A DNA stretch of 64,000 bases, taken from positions 1-64,000 of the forward strand of contig NC_014931.1 in NCBI RefSeq assembly GCF_000184745.1, written 5' to 3'. Origin of the DNA: Variovorax paradoxus EPS (GTDB lineage Bacteria; Pseudomonadota; Gammaproteobacteria; Burkholderiales; Burkholderiaceae_C). Position 1 is the stretch's first letter. Each line of letters opens with the position of its first letter. This document shows positions 1 through 11,170 of this stretch, in pieces. The position numbers and the translations under genes are program-made. The notes beneath the pieces are model-generated. The model ran no database searches, was not told where the DNA came from, and worked only from the letters and a program-made list of their open reading frames with translations.

Positions 1-87
1 TAGAATGCCCGGCGCCTTCCAGCAGAGAATATCCACAATACCTATACCAAGAAATGCCCGAGGGTTCCACCACTTTTCAAAGCGCCC

Positions 88-1467
88 ATGTCGACTGACG
101 GCATCGGCGAAAGCCTCTGGCAGGCCTGCGTCGACCAGCTCGCGCAGGAGCTGTCCGAGCAGCAGTTCAACACCTGGATCAAGCCCCTGACCGCACAGGT
201 TGCCGACGACCTGTCGCGCATGACGGTGTTCGTGGCAAACCGCTTCAAGCTCGACTGGATCCGCGCCCAGTACGCCGGCAAGATCGCCGCCATGGCCGAG
301 AAGATGTACGGCCAGCCGGTGGCCGTCGAGTTAGCGCTTGCTCCTCGCGAAGCACCCGTCCGCTCTGCGCCCATCGCCGTGATGACCGAGACCGATGTGC
401 CGCGTGACGTGGCCGGTCCGGGCGAAGAGCCTGCCGCTGCCGGCTTCAAGAACCGCCTGAATTCAGGCCTCACTTTCGACACCCTTGTCGAAGGCACGGC
501 CAACCGCATGGCGCGCGCCGCCGCGATGCACGTGGCCGGCATGCCGGGTCACCTGTACAACCCGCTTTTCATCTACGGCGGCGTCGGCCTGGGCAAGACC
601 CACTTGATGCACGCTGTGGGCAACCGGCTGCTGGCCGATCGCCCCGATTCCAAAGTTCTCTACATCCACGCCGAGCAATTCGTCTCGGATGTGGTCAAGG
701 CCTATCAGCGCAAGACTTTCGATGAGTTCAAGGAGCGGTATCACTCGCTCGACCTGTTGCTGATCGACGATGTGCAGTTCTTCGCCAACAAGGACCGCAC
801 GCAGGAAGAATTCTTCAACGCGTTCGAGGCCCTGCTCGCCAAGAAGTCGCACATCGTGATGACCAGCGACACCTACCCCAAGGGCCTGGCCGACATCCAC
901 GAGCGACTGGTTTCACGCTTCGATTCCGGCCTCACGGTGGCCATCGAGCCGCCCGAGCTCGAGATGCGCGTGGCCATTCTTATCAACAAGGCGCGCGCCG
1001 AATCGGCCGAGATGCCGGAAGAGGTCGCTTTCTTCGTTGCCAAGAACGTGCGCTCCAACGTGCGCGAGCTCGAAGGGGCGCTGCGCAAGATCCTGGCTTA
1101 CTCGCGCTTCAACCAGAAGGAGATCTCGATCGCCCTGGCACGCGAGGCGCTGCGCGACCTGCTGTCGATCCAGAACCGGCAGATCTCGGTCGAGAATATC
1201 CAGAAGACGGTGGCCGACTACTACAAGATCAAGGTCGCCGACATGTACAGCAAGAAACGCCCGGCCAGCATTGCGCGGCCGCGGCAGATCGCGATGTACC
1301 TGGCCAAGGAGCTCACGCAAAAAAGCCTGCCGGAAATCGGCGAGCTGTTCGGCGGGCGCGACCACACGACGGTGCTGCACGCGGTGCGCAAGATCTCGGG
1401 CGAGCGCCAGCAGCTCACCGAGCTCAACCAGCAGCTGCACGTCCTCGAACAGACGCTCAAGGGCTGA
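88..1467 (+). CDS. dnaA: Chromosomal replication initiator DnaA
   Basis: A 459-residue initiator that binds DnaA boxes and melts the origin. The N-terminal DnaB-interacting domain I is followed by a variable linker (about 85-130). The AAA+ domain has Walker A GGVGLGKT at about 164-171 and Walker B LLLIDD at about 223-228. Domain IV carries the DNA-recognition signature [12 protein letters not shown] near 422. The length is normal for the family. Only 87 bases precede the ATG in this window; they contain one near-match DnaA box (29-37, one mismatch), which may serve autoregulation. dnaN follows after 88 bases on the same strand. Confidence 0.98.
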   Translation: MSTDGIGESLWQACVDQLAQELSEQQFNTWIKPLTAQVADDLSRMTVFVANRFKLDWIRAQYAGKIAAMAEKMYGQPVAVELALAPREAPVRSAPIAVMTETDVPRDVAGPGEEPAAAGFKNRLNSGLTFDTLVEGTANRMARAAAMHVAGMPGHLYNPLFIYGGVGLGKTHLMHAVGNRLLADRPDSKVLYIHAEQFVSDVVKAYQRKTFDEFKERYHSLDLLLIDDVQFFANKDRTQEEFFNAFEALLAKKSHIVMTSDTYPKGLADIHERLVSRFDSGLTVAIEPPELEMRVAILINKARAESAEMPEEVAFFVAKNVRSNVRELEGALRKILAYSRFNQKEISIALAREALRDLLSIQNRQISVENIQKTVADYYKIKVADMYSKKRPASIARPRQIAMYLAKELTQKSLPEIGELFGGRDHTTVLHAVRKISGERQQLTELNQQLHVLEQTLKG

Positions 1468-1555
1468 AGCCGGATGTCATCAGAAATGCCCCTCGCGACA
1501 GCGGAGAATGGCGTCTTACAAGCTGATTCAAAGAGATAGAGAAGAGGAAGAAGAC

Positions 1556-2662
1556 ATGATCGTTTTGAAGGCAACCCAAGACAAGGTTCTTGCAGCGCTG
1601 CAGTCGGTGTCGGGCATCGTCGAGCGGCGCCACACGCTGCCGATCCTGGCGAACGTGCTGATCCGCAAGACCGGCGGCCAGCTCCAGCTGACCACCAGCG
1701 ACCTCGAGATCCAGATCCGCACCACGGCCGAACTCGGCGGCGACGAAGGCAACTTCACCACCACCATCGGCGCGCGCAAGCTCATCGACATCCTGCGCAC
1801 CATGCCGGCCGACCAGACCGTGAGCCTCGAATCGAGCGCGAGCAAGCTGGTGCTCAAGGGCGGCAAGAGCCGTTTCACGCTGCAGTCGCTGCCCGCCGAA
1901 GACTTTCCGCTGGTGCAGGAAGCCGCCAATTTCGGCCCCGTGTTCAGCGTGCCGCAAAAGACGCTGAAGGACCTGCTCTCGCAGGTCTCGTTCGCGATGG
2001 CCGTGCATGACATCCGCTACTACCTGAACGGCATCCTGTTCGTTGCCGAAGGCAAGCAACTGAGCCTCGTGGCCACCGACGGCCACCGCCTGGCGTTCTC
2101 CTCGGCCATGCTCGACGTCGAAGTGCCTCGGCAAGAAGTGATCCTTCCGCGCAAGACGGTGCTCGAAATGCAGCGCCTCCTGTCCGACGCCGAAGGCGCC
2201 ATCGAGATGCAGTTCGCGAACAACCAGGCCAAGTTCAGCTTCGGCGGCATGGAGTTCGTCACCAAGCTGGTCGAGGGCAAGTTCCCCGACTACAACCGCG
2301 TGATCCCGAAGAACCACAAGAACACCGTCACGCTCGGCCGCGCGCCGCTCCTGGCCAGCCTGCAGCGCACCGCCATCCTGACCAGCGAGAAGTTCAAGGG
2401 CGTGCGCCTGAACATCGAGCCCGGCACGCTGCGCATCGCATCGAACAACGCCGAGCAGGAAGAAGCCCAGGACGAGCTCGACATCGACTACGGCGGCGAC
2501 GCCATCGAGATCGGCTTCAACGTCACCTACCTGATCGACGCGCTGTCCAACATGGACCAGGACATGGTCAAGCTGGACCTGGCCGACTCCAACAGCTCGG
2601 CCTTGTTAACCATCCCCGAGAACGCATCTTTCAAGTACGTCGTGATGCCGATGCGTATCTAG
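1556..2662 (+). CDS. dnaN: DNA polymerase III beta sliding clamp DnaN
   Basis: A 368-residue processivity clamp that encircles DNA and tethers Pol III. The start at 1556 (MIVLKATQDK) is supported by a purine-rich ribosome-binding site (AGAGGAAGAAGAC) just upstream and by the usual family length of about 366. The reading frame runs open much further upstream, to 1037 inside dnaA, but that part is a shadow of dnaA. The protein ends in the canonical clamp terminus VVMPMRI. It is co-oriented with dnaA and gyrB, and a short hairpin lies between it and gyrB. Confidence 0.97.
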   Translation: MIVLKATQDKVLAALQSVSGIVERRHTLPILANVLIRKTGGQLQLTTSDLEIQIRTTAELGGDEGNFTTTIGARKLIDILRTMPADQTVSLESSASKLVLKGGKSRFTLQSLPAEDFPLVQEAANFGPVFSVPQKTLKDLLSQVSFAMAVHDIRYYLNGILFVAEGKQLSLVATDGHRLAFSSAMLDVEVPRQEVILPRKTVLEMQRLLSDAEGAIEMQFANNQAKFSFGGMEFVTKLVEGKFPDYNRVIPKNHKNTVTLGRAPLLASLQRTAILTSEKFKGVRLNIEPGTLRIASNNAEQEEAQDELDIDYGGDAIEIGFNVTYLIDALSNMDQDMVKLDLADSNSSALLTIPENASFKYVVMPMRI

Positions 2663-2692
2663 CAGACGAACCACACAGCGCCTTGCGCAGAC

Positions 2693-2714
2693 AACCCGCG
2701 GCCCTCCGCGGGTT
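2693..2714 (+). terminator. Hairpin between dnaN and gyrB
   Basis: A perfect 9-bp stem (AACCCGCGG / CCGCGGGTT) with a 4-base loop lies 30 bases after the dnaN stop. It is followed by TGCGCTTTC rather than a clean T run, so it is at best a weak terminator or an mRNA 3'-end stabiliser before gyrB. Confidence 0.4.
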
Positions 2715-2740
2715 TGCGCTTTCAAGAGGCGGCGAATTGA

Positions 2741-5419
<2,679 letters not shown>

Positions 5420-5447
5420 GCGAGCGTCGCACGCATTTCCAGCGCAA

Positions 5448-5485
5448 TTGCCGTAATCCCCTGCCGGGGATTGCGGCAATTTTTA
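5448..5485 (+). terminator. Rho-independent terminator after gyrB
   Basis: A 13-bp stem (5448-5460 / 5467-5479, one G-U pair) with the six-base loop CTGCCG is followed by TTTTTATT. It begins 29 bases after the gyrB stop and closes the dnaA-dnaN-gyrB block. Confidence 0.85.
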
Positions 5486-6084
5486 TTGCGGCAACGCTTC
5501 GCTTAAGACGATCGGCAAATCGTCATTTATTGGGGAAATTTTCCCCGAGAATTTCAGCCCCCGGCCTTGGAATTGCATGACGGCATGTTCGCCAATTGCC
5601 AATGATCCGTAAAGCCAGATCGAGTTTGAGTTTTTGCCTTCATAAATTACAGGTAGATTTCGAATGCCGGCTCAATTCTTATTGGCTTTCCGCGGATAAC
5701 CGACAGCAGAATCCACGTAATTATTTCAGCAATGAAGCCAGTGTATGGTTTGGCATTCCTGGCTTTTCTGAGCGTCTTCTTCAACCATTCGGATTGGGTT
5801 TTCTGTAATTTTTCAGTTGCAGCGCAAAATACAAAAAACTCAACCGTGGCGAGCCTGTCTGATATTTTTCGCACAGTTTTTTATAGGGTGATCACCCTCG
5901 GCCTCAAGCTAAAAAGGATTGAAAGTTTTTCAATTTTTTGGAAATTCATTTCCGCACAAGCAGAGTCTCCCAAATGATCAGGCGCCCGGTTTCGATTACC
6001 GGCCATGTGCTTCTTTTACTTCTCGATTTTTATTGATCCGAGAAATTCGAATACACCGGTGCTGCAACCCGGCAAGCCACCACG
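5486..6084. other. AT-rich gene-free island downstream of gyrB
   Basis: About 600 bases of visibly lower GC than the rest of the window. I cannot support a gene here. Open frames at 5732-5977 (+, 81 residues) and 5647-5874 (-, GTG start, 75 residues) overlap each other, lack ribosome-binding sites and match no family I recognise. The stretch contains two perfect palindromes: GGGGAAA-T-TTTCCCC at 5532-5546 and the 14-mer AGGGTGATCACCCT at 5885-5898. It could be a decayed remnant of acquired DNA or a regulatory or nucleoid-binding region. Confidence 0.6.
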
Positions 6085-6729
6085 CTACTGGCAACCCAAC
6101 CGGAACCGCCTGTCGCGCGCTGCATGTCTTTCGCTGCGCAGCCGATCCTGCGAATACACGTCCTGCGGCTGCCGTGCGGCGGCATCGAGCCGTTTGACGG
6201 ATTCATCCAGCTGGCTGCATTCAGCCATCGCGCTGTCGACATTGCGAGCCACCTGCCGCTCGTATTGCTGTTGCTGCTCGGCGACAGCGGTGTTGTTTCG
6301 GTTCGAAGCCTCTCGTTCCGAGATGCTCATTCCATCCGCAATGTTCACGTCGCGACGGAGGCGAACCGTCGTGGCGCGTGAGCCCGGCGGACAGGGCCCG
6401 TCCGAATAAGCAGCCTTGCCCGAGGGCGTGAGGCACTTGGTCACCTCGAAAGTGTCGGGTGGGGCGGGGGCGAGAGATGGCGACGGCGGCACGGGCGCAG
6501 CACGGCCGATCGGCGCAGGTGGCGCTGTCGGGCGCTGTTGCGCAGGCTGGGAAGAAGCGCGCTGCGCCAGCAACCATTCCGCGCCCCGAAAGAGCAGGAA
6601 CACGAGCAACGCGGCGAGCGCCAGCCACAACGCCCAATGGCGATCCCGCTTCGGCCTCAAACCACGCTCCCATGCCGTCATCGCCTCTCGGCGTTCGGGC
6701 AGGGGGTCGTGGTCGTCGGTGCCGTTCAT
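6085..6729 (-). CDS. Membrane-anchored DUF4124-like protein
   Basis: A 214-residue protein from the ATG at 6729 (MNGTDDHDPLPERREAM). A cytoplasmic N-terminus of about 30 residues is followed by one transmembrane helix (WALWLALAALLVFLLF), a Pro/Ala-rich linker, and a short cysteine-containing module (KCLTPSGKAAYSDGPCPPGS). That module resembles the DUF4124 fold, in which a small peptide with two cysteines folds in the periplasm. A Gln/Arg-rich probable coiled coil follows. Its function is unknown. It lies alone between the AT-rich island and another small membrane protein gene. Confidence 0.75.
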   Translation of the reverse strand: MNGTDDHDPLPERREAMTAWERGLRPKRDRHWALWLALAALLVFLLFRGAEWLLAQRASSQPAQQRPTAPPAPIGRAAPVPPSPSLAPAPPDTFEVTKCLTPSGKAAYSDGPCPPGSRATTVRLRRDVNIADGMSISEREASNRNNTAVAEQQQQYERQVARNVDSAMAECSQLDESVKRLDAAARQPQDVYSQDRLRSERHAARDRRFRLGCQ

Positions 6730-6778
6730 CGGAGACGCAGTATCTCCGCGAAGGCACAACAGGCGGGCGTCGGACCTG

Positions 6779-7039
6779 CTAGCTTTTCACGCGGCCAGGT
6801 TGCCCACGGCCTTGCATCGCAGCCGCCACACGCGCGATCCCGCCCGTCCCGCTCGCAGCCCGCCCGATCAACGCCCCGCCGGCCGCACCGGCCACCAAAC
6901 GCGCAATGAAAGACCGGCTGCGCCCCGAAATCAGCAGCAGCAACACACCCGCCCCGAGCACGGCCAGGTGCTCGCCCGGAAAGTCGGCCCGTTGGGCATC
7001 GACCCGCTTGAATTCATTGATCGTCGACTGGATGGTCAT
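6779..7039 (-). CDS. Small glycine-rich membrane protein
   Basis: An 86-residue protein from the ATG at 7039 (MTIQSTINEF), chosen because AAGGAGCT precedes it at good spacing. One clear hydrophobic helix (LAVLGAGVLLLLISG) is followed by a second weakly hydrophobic, Gly/Ala-rich segment (LVAGAAGGALIGRAAS) of glycine-zipper type. I do not recognise the family. It is probably an inner-membrane protein. It sits 49 bases upstream of the DUF4124-like gene on the same strand and may be co-transcribed with it. Confidence 0.65.
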   Translation of the reverse strand: MTIQSTINEFKRVDAQRADFPGEHLAVLGAGVLLLLISGRSRSFIARLVAGAAGGALIGRAASGTGGIARVAAAMQGRGQPGRVKS

Positions 7040-7209
7040 TCGAAAGCTCCTTCTGTAGTCATGCCTCGTTGTTAGCCGGCGCCGCCGTGCACCGCTGTAG
7101 GCGCGAACCATGCACCCGTGCGGGCCGGCCTCAAAAGCGTTGCGTCTCAGGGTTTCCGTGAGGTCGGGGTCCGGAAACGGCCGCGATGCCCGTCACACAG
7201 CCGTCATCA

Positions 7210-7226
7210 GCTATTAAAACAATAGC
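7210..7226. repeat. GCTATT-AAAAC-AATAGC palindrome
   Basis: A perfect 6-bp inverted repeat with a 5-base A-rich loop. It is a member of a short palindrome family seen at five places in this window (also 8584-8602, 21384-21398, 52253-52279 and, imperfectly, 56704-56720). Here it lies in the 298-base gap between the small membrane protein gene and the first of two tandem paralogues; I see nothing else definable in that gap. Confidence 0.75.
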
Positions 7227-7337
7227 GTTCAACTTCGATTCGAGGATCGTTCCTCGTAAACGCTATATCTAGCCCGACTCTTGCTAAGCAAAATCCTCGA
7301 CGGATTTCACGTCATGCAAGATCGAGGACAACAAGCA

Positions 7338-7856
7338 ATGAACCCTATGCGTCTCCGGCGGCCACTGGCCGCTTTGGTACTGGGCGGTACAGCAGCATTC
7401 CTCGGCGCCGTCTTGCCGGCGCACGCTTTCTCGAACCCGCCCATCCAGGTGGCGCAAGGCGTCGAGTACATGTGCGGCGGCGCAGCCAAGGGCGAGGCCG
7501 AGTTCATGGAAATGGTGGCGCCGCGCTGGGCCGCGACGATCGAGCTGGGCGTGAGCGACGGCAAGGGCGCGCAGTTCGCGGGCTTCCCGGCCAAGGCCTC
7601 GGTCGAGATCCGCCAGAAATACACCGGCCAGACGGTGATGGATGTGCAAACGCAGGCGCCCTACATGCTTGCGCGCCTCGACCCGGGTGCCTACGACGTG
7701 AACGTCACGCTGGGTGGGCTCACGCTGACGCAGACGCTGATCGTGATTGCCGGCGTGCCGGGCCGCGCCTCCTTCCTCTGGCCGTCGAACTTCGACATGG
7801 CCTCGGTCACGCCGCCGATGCCGCAGGCGCTGGCGCAGACCTCCGCCGCTCGCTGA
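7338..7856 (+). CDS. Exported small Ig-like/carboxypeptidase-regulatory-like protein, copy A
   Basis: A 172-residue protein from the ATG at 7338, with GAGGA nine bases upstream. A signal peptide ends at LPAHA, and the mature protein begins FSNPPIQVAQGVEYM. The body looks like a small beta-sandwich of the carboxypeptidase regulatory type: a VEIRQK strand, then LARLDPGAYDVNVTLGG, the typical G-x-Y turn of such domains. Function unknown. The next gene is a clear paralogue, so the two arose by tandem duplication. One cysteine (YMCGG) is unique to this copy. Confidence 0.8.
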   Translation: MNPMRLRRPLAALVLGGTAAFLGAVLPAHAFSNPPIQVAQGVEYMCGGAAKGEAEFMEMVAPRWAATIELGVSDGKGAQFAGFPAKASVEIRQKYTGQTVMDVQTQAPYMLARLDPGAYDVNVTLGGLTLTQTLIVIAGVPGRASFLWPSNFDMASVTPPMPQALAQTSAAR

Positions 7857-7993
7857 GCCCCAGCATCGGCCGCACGACGGCCGCATGCCCGGCCTGTGGT
7901 GGCCATCGACAGGTCAGTCAGCCTTTTCTAAGTCGTTCGCCGCACATTGGCGGCGTGGCTCTCGCCATCACGACCTGGAAAGGATTCAAGACC

Positions 7994-8494
7994 ATGACCT
8001 CCCGTTTTTCTTCCTCTTCTTCTTCGCGCATGCGGCCGCTGGCGGCCGCCATGCTGTGCGGCGCTGTCCTGCTGGGGGCGCTGTCGTCGGCGCACGCGGC
8101 GGTGAATCCGCCGATCTACATGACGCACGGCGTCGAATACATGAGCGGCGGCATCGGCAGCGACGAAGCGCAGTTGATGGAAACGGTGTCGCCTCGCTGG
8201 CCCGCGACCTTCGAATTCGCGGTCAAGGACCACAAGGGCAGCGCCGATTTCGCAGCCGGCGTGCACATCACGGTGCGCGACAGCAGCGGCACCAAGCTGC
8301 TGGACAACGTGGTGTCGGGCGGCCCGTTCATGGTGGCGCGGCTGGAGCCGGGCACCTACGAGGTCGAGGCGCGCATCGGCAGCCAGACGCTCAAGCAATC
8401 GCTCACTGTGCCGCACGGCGCCTCCGCCAAGGCCATCTTCGAATGGCCGGCAGGCACCGACATGGCCTCGGCCGGCACGCGCACGGTGCAGTGA
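7994..8494 (+). CDS. Exported small Ig-like/carboxypeptidase-regulatory-like protein, copy B
   Basis: A 166-residue protein from the ATG at 7994. It has a Ser-rich N-terminus, then a signal peptide ending SSAHA. The mature part aligns along its whole length with the preceding gene: NPPIYMTHGVEYMSGG against NPPIQVAQGVEYMCGG, SPRWPATFEF against APRWAATIEL, and VARLEPGTYEVEARIG against LARLDPGAYDVNVTLG. It is probably periplasmic or outer-membrane associated. The 137-base spacer from copy A allows separate transcription. Confidence 0.8.
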   Translation: MTSRFSSSSSSRMRPLAAAMLCGAVLLGALSSAHAAVNPPIYMTHGVEYMSGGIGSDEAQLMETVSPRWPATFEFAVKDHKGSADFAAGVHITVRDSSGTKLLDNVVSGGPFMVARLEPGTYEVEARIGSQTLKQSLTVPHGASAKAIFEWPAGTDMASAGTRTVQ

Positions 8495-8583
8495 CGCGGC
8501 GGCGGCGGTTGCCGGTGCAGCTTGCCGGCGTCGCGGAAATCTGACGCTCCTCAAGCCACGGCGCCCGCTATCCGGGCGTCGCG

Positions 8584-8602
8584 CGCTATAGAAAAAATAG
8601 CG
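8584..8602. repeat. CGCTAT...ATAGCG palindrome
   Basis: A 6-bp inverted repeat (8584-8589 / 8597-8602) around the A-rich loop AGAAAAA. Same family as 7210-7226. It lies 65 bases upstream of the metallophosphoesterase start. Confidence 0.7.
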
Positions 8603-8666
8603 AATGCGGCGCCTTGGGGCGTCTTGAATGCGCGGCATGCGCCTTGCAGGTGGTGTATCCCGGGCA

Positions 8667-9875
8667 ATGCCCGAACCCATTGCCCCGATGCCGATCCGCC
8701 CCCTGAGCGCCCTGACCGCGCTGTTGCACGTCTACATCGCGCTGCGCCTCGTGCCCGCGCTGGCCACGCTCACGCCCGCATGGCCGCTGGCGCTGGTGCT
8801 GCTCGCGGTGTCGGCGCTCACGATCCCGCTGCCTTTCGTCTCGCGCCGCATTGCGTCCAATGCCTCGATGGGCGAGGTGCTCAAGTGGGTCGGGCTGATC
8901 AGCATGGGCTGGTTCTCGTCGATGTTCGTGCTGACGCTGCTGCGCGATGCCGGCCTGCTGCTCGCCTGGCTGGCGGGCGCGCTGGGCCTTGTGCAGGTGC
9001 GCTGGAATGCGCTCTTGCCGTGGAGCGCGCTGGCGGTGCTGGCGATGGCCACGGGCACATCGCTTGTCGGCTTCCTCAACGCGCGGCGCACGGCGAGCGT
9101 GAAACGCGTGGAGGTGCCGATCCGCGGGCTGCCGGCGGCGCTCGAGGGCTTCACGATCGCGCAACTGAGCGACATCCACGTCGGGCCGACGATCAGGAGC
9201 GCCTACATCCAGCGCATCGTCGATGCGGTGAACCGGCTGGGCGCCGACGCGATCGCGATCACCGGCGACCTCGTGGACGGCACCGTGCCCGAATTGCGCG
9301 AGCACATCGCGCCGCTCGCGGGACTGCGCGCGCGGCACGGCACCTTCGTGGTCACGGGCAACCACGAGTACTACGCGGGCGCGCATGCGTGGATCGACGA
9401 GCTGCGCCGGCTCGGCCTCAAGGTGCTGCTCAACGAGCACGTGGTGCTGCAGACGCGCAATGTGCGCGGCGCGCAGACCGATGAAGAACTCTTCGAAAGC
9501 GCGCTGGTGCTGGCCGGCGTGACCGACTTCACCGCCGGGCACTTCGACGCGGCGCATGCGAGCGACCCGCACCTGGCGCTGTTCGATGCGCCGCCGCTGG
9601 TGCACACGCGTGTGCTGCTGGCGCACCAGCCGCGCAGCGCGACGGTGGCGGCTGCGGCGGGCTACCAGCTTCAGCTGTCGGGCCACACGCATGGCGGCCA
9701 GTTCTTTCCCTGGAACCTGTTCGTGCCGATGCAGCAGCCCTTCACGGCGGGCCTGCACCGGCTGCACGACATGTGGATCTATGTGAGCCGGGGCACCGGC
9801 TACTGGGGGCCGCCGAAGCGCTTTGGCGCGCCTTCGGAAATCACGCTGCTGACCTTGGTGCCGGCCCGGCCCTGA
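8667..9875 (+). CDS. Membrane-anchored metallophosphoesterase (YkuE/YaeI-like)
   Basis: A 402-residue protein from the ATG at 8667; 8628 and 8688 are alternatives and none has a good ribosome-binding site. The N-terminal half holds about four hydrophobic helices. The C-terminal half is a calcineurin-like phosphoesterase with the full set of metal ligands: QLSDIHVG, GDLVDG, GNHEYY, LAHQPR and GHTHGGQ. Relatives hydrolyse phosphodiesters or pyrophosphates, in some cases in lipid A metabolism. The substrate here is unknown. Confidence 0.85.
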   Translation: MPEPIAPMPIRPLSALTALLHVYIALRLVPALATLTPAWPLALVLLAVSALTIPLPFVSRRIASNASMGEVLKWVGLISMGWFSSMFVLTLLRDAGLLLAWLAGALGLVQVRWNALLPWSALAVLAMATGTSLVGFLNARRTASVKRVEVPIRGLPAALEGFTIAQLSDIHVGPTIRSAYIQRIVDAVNRLGADAIAITGDLVDGTVPELREHIAPLAGLRARHGTFVVTGNHEYYAGAHAWIDELRRLGLKVLLNEHVVLQTRNVRGAQTDEELFESALVLAGVTDFTAGHFDAAHASDPHLALFDAPPLVHTRVLLAHQPRSATVAAAAGYQLQLSGHTHGGQFFPWNLFVPMQQPFTAGLHRLHDMWIYVSRGTGYWGPPKRFGAPSEITLLTLVPARP

Positions 9876-9894
9876 GCCGGCCCTTTTCTTTTTT
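9860..9894 (+). terminator. Probable terminator after the metallophosphoesterase gene
   Basis: GCCGGC pairs with GCCGGC (9860-9865 / 9876-9881) around a 10-base loop that contains the stop codon, followed by a T-rich tail (TTTTCTTTTTT). The stem is short, so confidence is moderate. The convergent phasin gene ends at 9894. Confidence 0.45.
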
Positions 9895-10391
9895 CAGGAT
9901 TGCAGTTCGGCCAGCCGGCGGGCGTTGGACGTGGCTGCGGCATGGATCGGCTTGAGGCCTTCGCGCGCGATGCGGACGGCAACGCCGGAAAGCTGGCTGG
10001 CCGCGTTCGCCGTGCGGGCCGCCGTCTGCACGAACGCATCACCGCGCGCGGCCGCTTGTGCGGGGGTGACGCTGCCGGCCATCGAGAAGAAGGCCGTCGT
10101 GCCCTGGAGCCACTGCTGCAGCGCCTTGTTGGCCAGCGAGAAATGGCTGCTGTGCCACTGCTTGACCATCGCCATGCCCGATTCGCTCGCCGCGGCGAGC
10201 TTCTCGTGCCCCATGAGCTGGAATTCCGCCAGGTCGGCCGCGCTGGGCGTGAGGCCGGCCTTGGCGATGCGCTCGGTCCGCATGCGGATCACCGAGCCGG
10301 AGGACAGCAGCATCTCGTTGGTCTTGAGGGCCAGGTCGAGCCACTGCATGAGCGGATTGGCCAGACGGGCGGTGGAACTGAGAGATGACAT
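9894..10391 (-). CDS. Phasin-like polyhydroxyalkanoate granule protein
   Basis: A 165-residue, Ala-rich, all-helical protein without signal peptide or membrane helix. The N-terminus (NPLMQWLDLALKTNEMLLSSG) and amphipathic helices (SGMAMVKQWHSSHFSLANKA) have the character of PHA-granule phasins, which coat cytoplasmic polyester granules. Assignment is by overall composition and pattern, not a diagnostic motif. Monocistronic, convergent with the metallophosphoesterase gene. Confidence 0.6.
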   Translation of the reverse strand: MSSLSSTARLANPLMQWLDLALKTNEMLLSSGSVIRMRTERIAKAGLTPSAADLAEFQLMGHEKLAAASESGMAMVKQWHSSHFSLANKALQQWLQGTTAFFSMAGSVTPAQAAARGDAFVQTAARTANAASQLSGVAVRIAREGLKPIHAAATSNARRLAELQS

Positions 10392-10593
10392 GTGAGGGGC
10401 CGATGCGTGGGGGAGGAGAACCCACTATAGGCCTCGACCGTTTCGAATTGCTGCGGCGCAGCAATTTCAAACTGCATTCTTGTTGAACAAGTCCTACCTT
10501 CGGATGTGGAAATTACGTGCAGACGGCATCGGTGCCCTGCGCTGGAAAGTAAACATGCGTTTTCTTCCGTTATCCGCACTGGACACCCATCAC

Positions 10594-11169
10594 ATGAAAT
10601 CACATCCTTGCGCGCCCCTTCGGGCCGCCGTGTTCGCAGGCCTTTTCGGCTTGCTGGGCACGGCGGCCCATGCTTTTGGCGACGACACCCGCGGCTTCTA
10701 CCTCGACGGCGGCCATGCGCGCCACGGAGAGAAGGGCGACACCAACTCGGTCAGCGTCGGCATGACGGTGCCGTGGTCGTTCAACGAGAGGCGACCGGGA
10801 AGTCCGTTCTCCTCGTACCTCGACTTCTACATAAGCAACTGGCATGCGCGTCCCTTGGACGACGGCCCGCGCAATTTCGTCCAGATCGGCGCGATCTACA
10901 CCTTGCGCTACCGCTTCGGCGACGGCGCGTCGCCCTGGTTCGCCGAAGGCGGCGTCGGCGCGACCTTGATGGACCATGTCTACCGCACGCCCGACCGCAG
11001 CTTCAGCACGGCCTTCCAGTTCACCGAGGTGCTAGGCATCGGGCGCAGCTTCGGCGACAACGGAGCGCATGAAGTCTCGCTGCGGGTGCAACACGTTTCG
11101 AATGGCGGCATCAAGAAGCCCAACCCGGGCGAGACCTTCCTGCGCCTGCGCTACACCTATCACTTCTAG
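10594..11169 (+). CDS. pagL: Acyloxyacyl hydrolase / lipid A 3-O-deacylase (PagL family)
   Basis: A 191-residue outer-membrane enzyme predicted to remove the 3-O-linked acyl chain of lipid A. The start at 10594 gives a clean signal peptide (MKSHPCAPLRAAVFAGLFGL... ending TAAHA); an ATG at 10555 would add 13 residues. The beta-barrel strands are amphipathic and the protein ends in the outer-membrane signature YTYHF. The PagL catalytic pattern HxSN...E is present: H167 and S169 in QHVSNGG, E180 in PNPGE. It ends two bases from the end of the convergent ybhN. Confidence 0.85.
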   Translation: MKSHPCAPLRAAVFAGLFGLLGTAAHAFGDDTRGFYLDGGHARHGEKGDTNSVSVGMTVPWSFNERRPGSPFSSYLDFYISNWHARPLDDGPRNFVQIGAIYTLRYRFGDGASPWFAEGGVGATLMDHVYRTPDRSFSTAFQFTEVLGIGRSFGDNGAHEVSLRVQHVSNGGIKKPNPGETFLRLRYTYHF

Positions 11170-11170
11170 G

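Noticed and set aside
29..37. ATATCCACA upstream of dnaA as the origin
   Set aside because: A single box with one mismatch in 87 visible bases is not enough to call an origin; the region further upstream is outside the window.
1037..2662. A dnaN reading frame starting inside dnaA
   Set aside because: The upstream part is the +1 shadow of dnaA; dnaN starts at 1556 with a ribosome-binding site and normal length.
5732..5977. An 81-codon plus-strand frame with a hydrophobic start in the AT-rich island
   Set aside because: No ribosome-binding site and no recognisable family, and it overlaps an equally open minus-strand frame.
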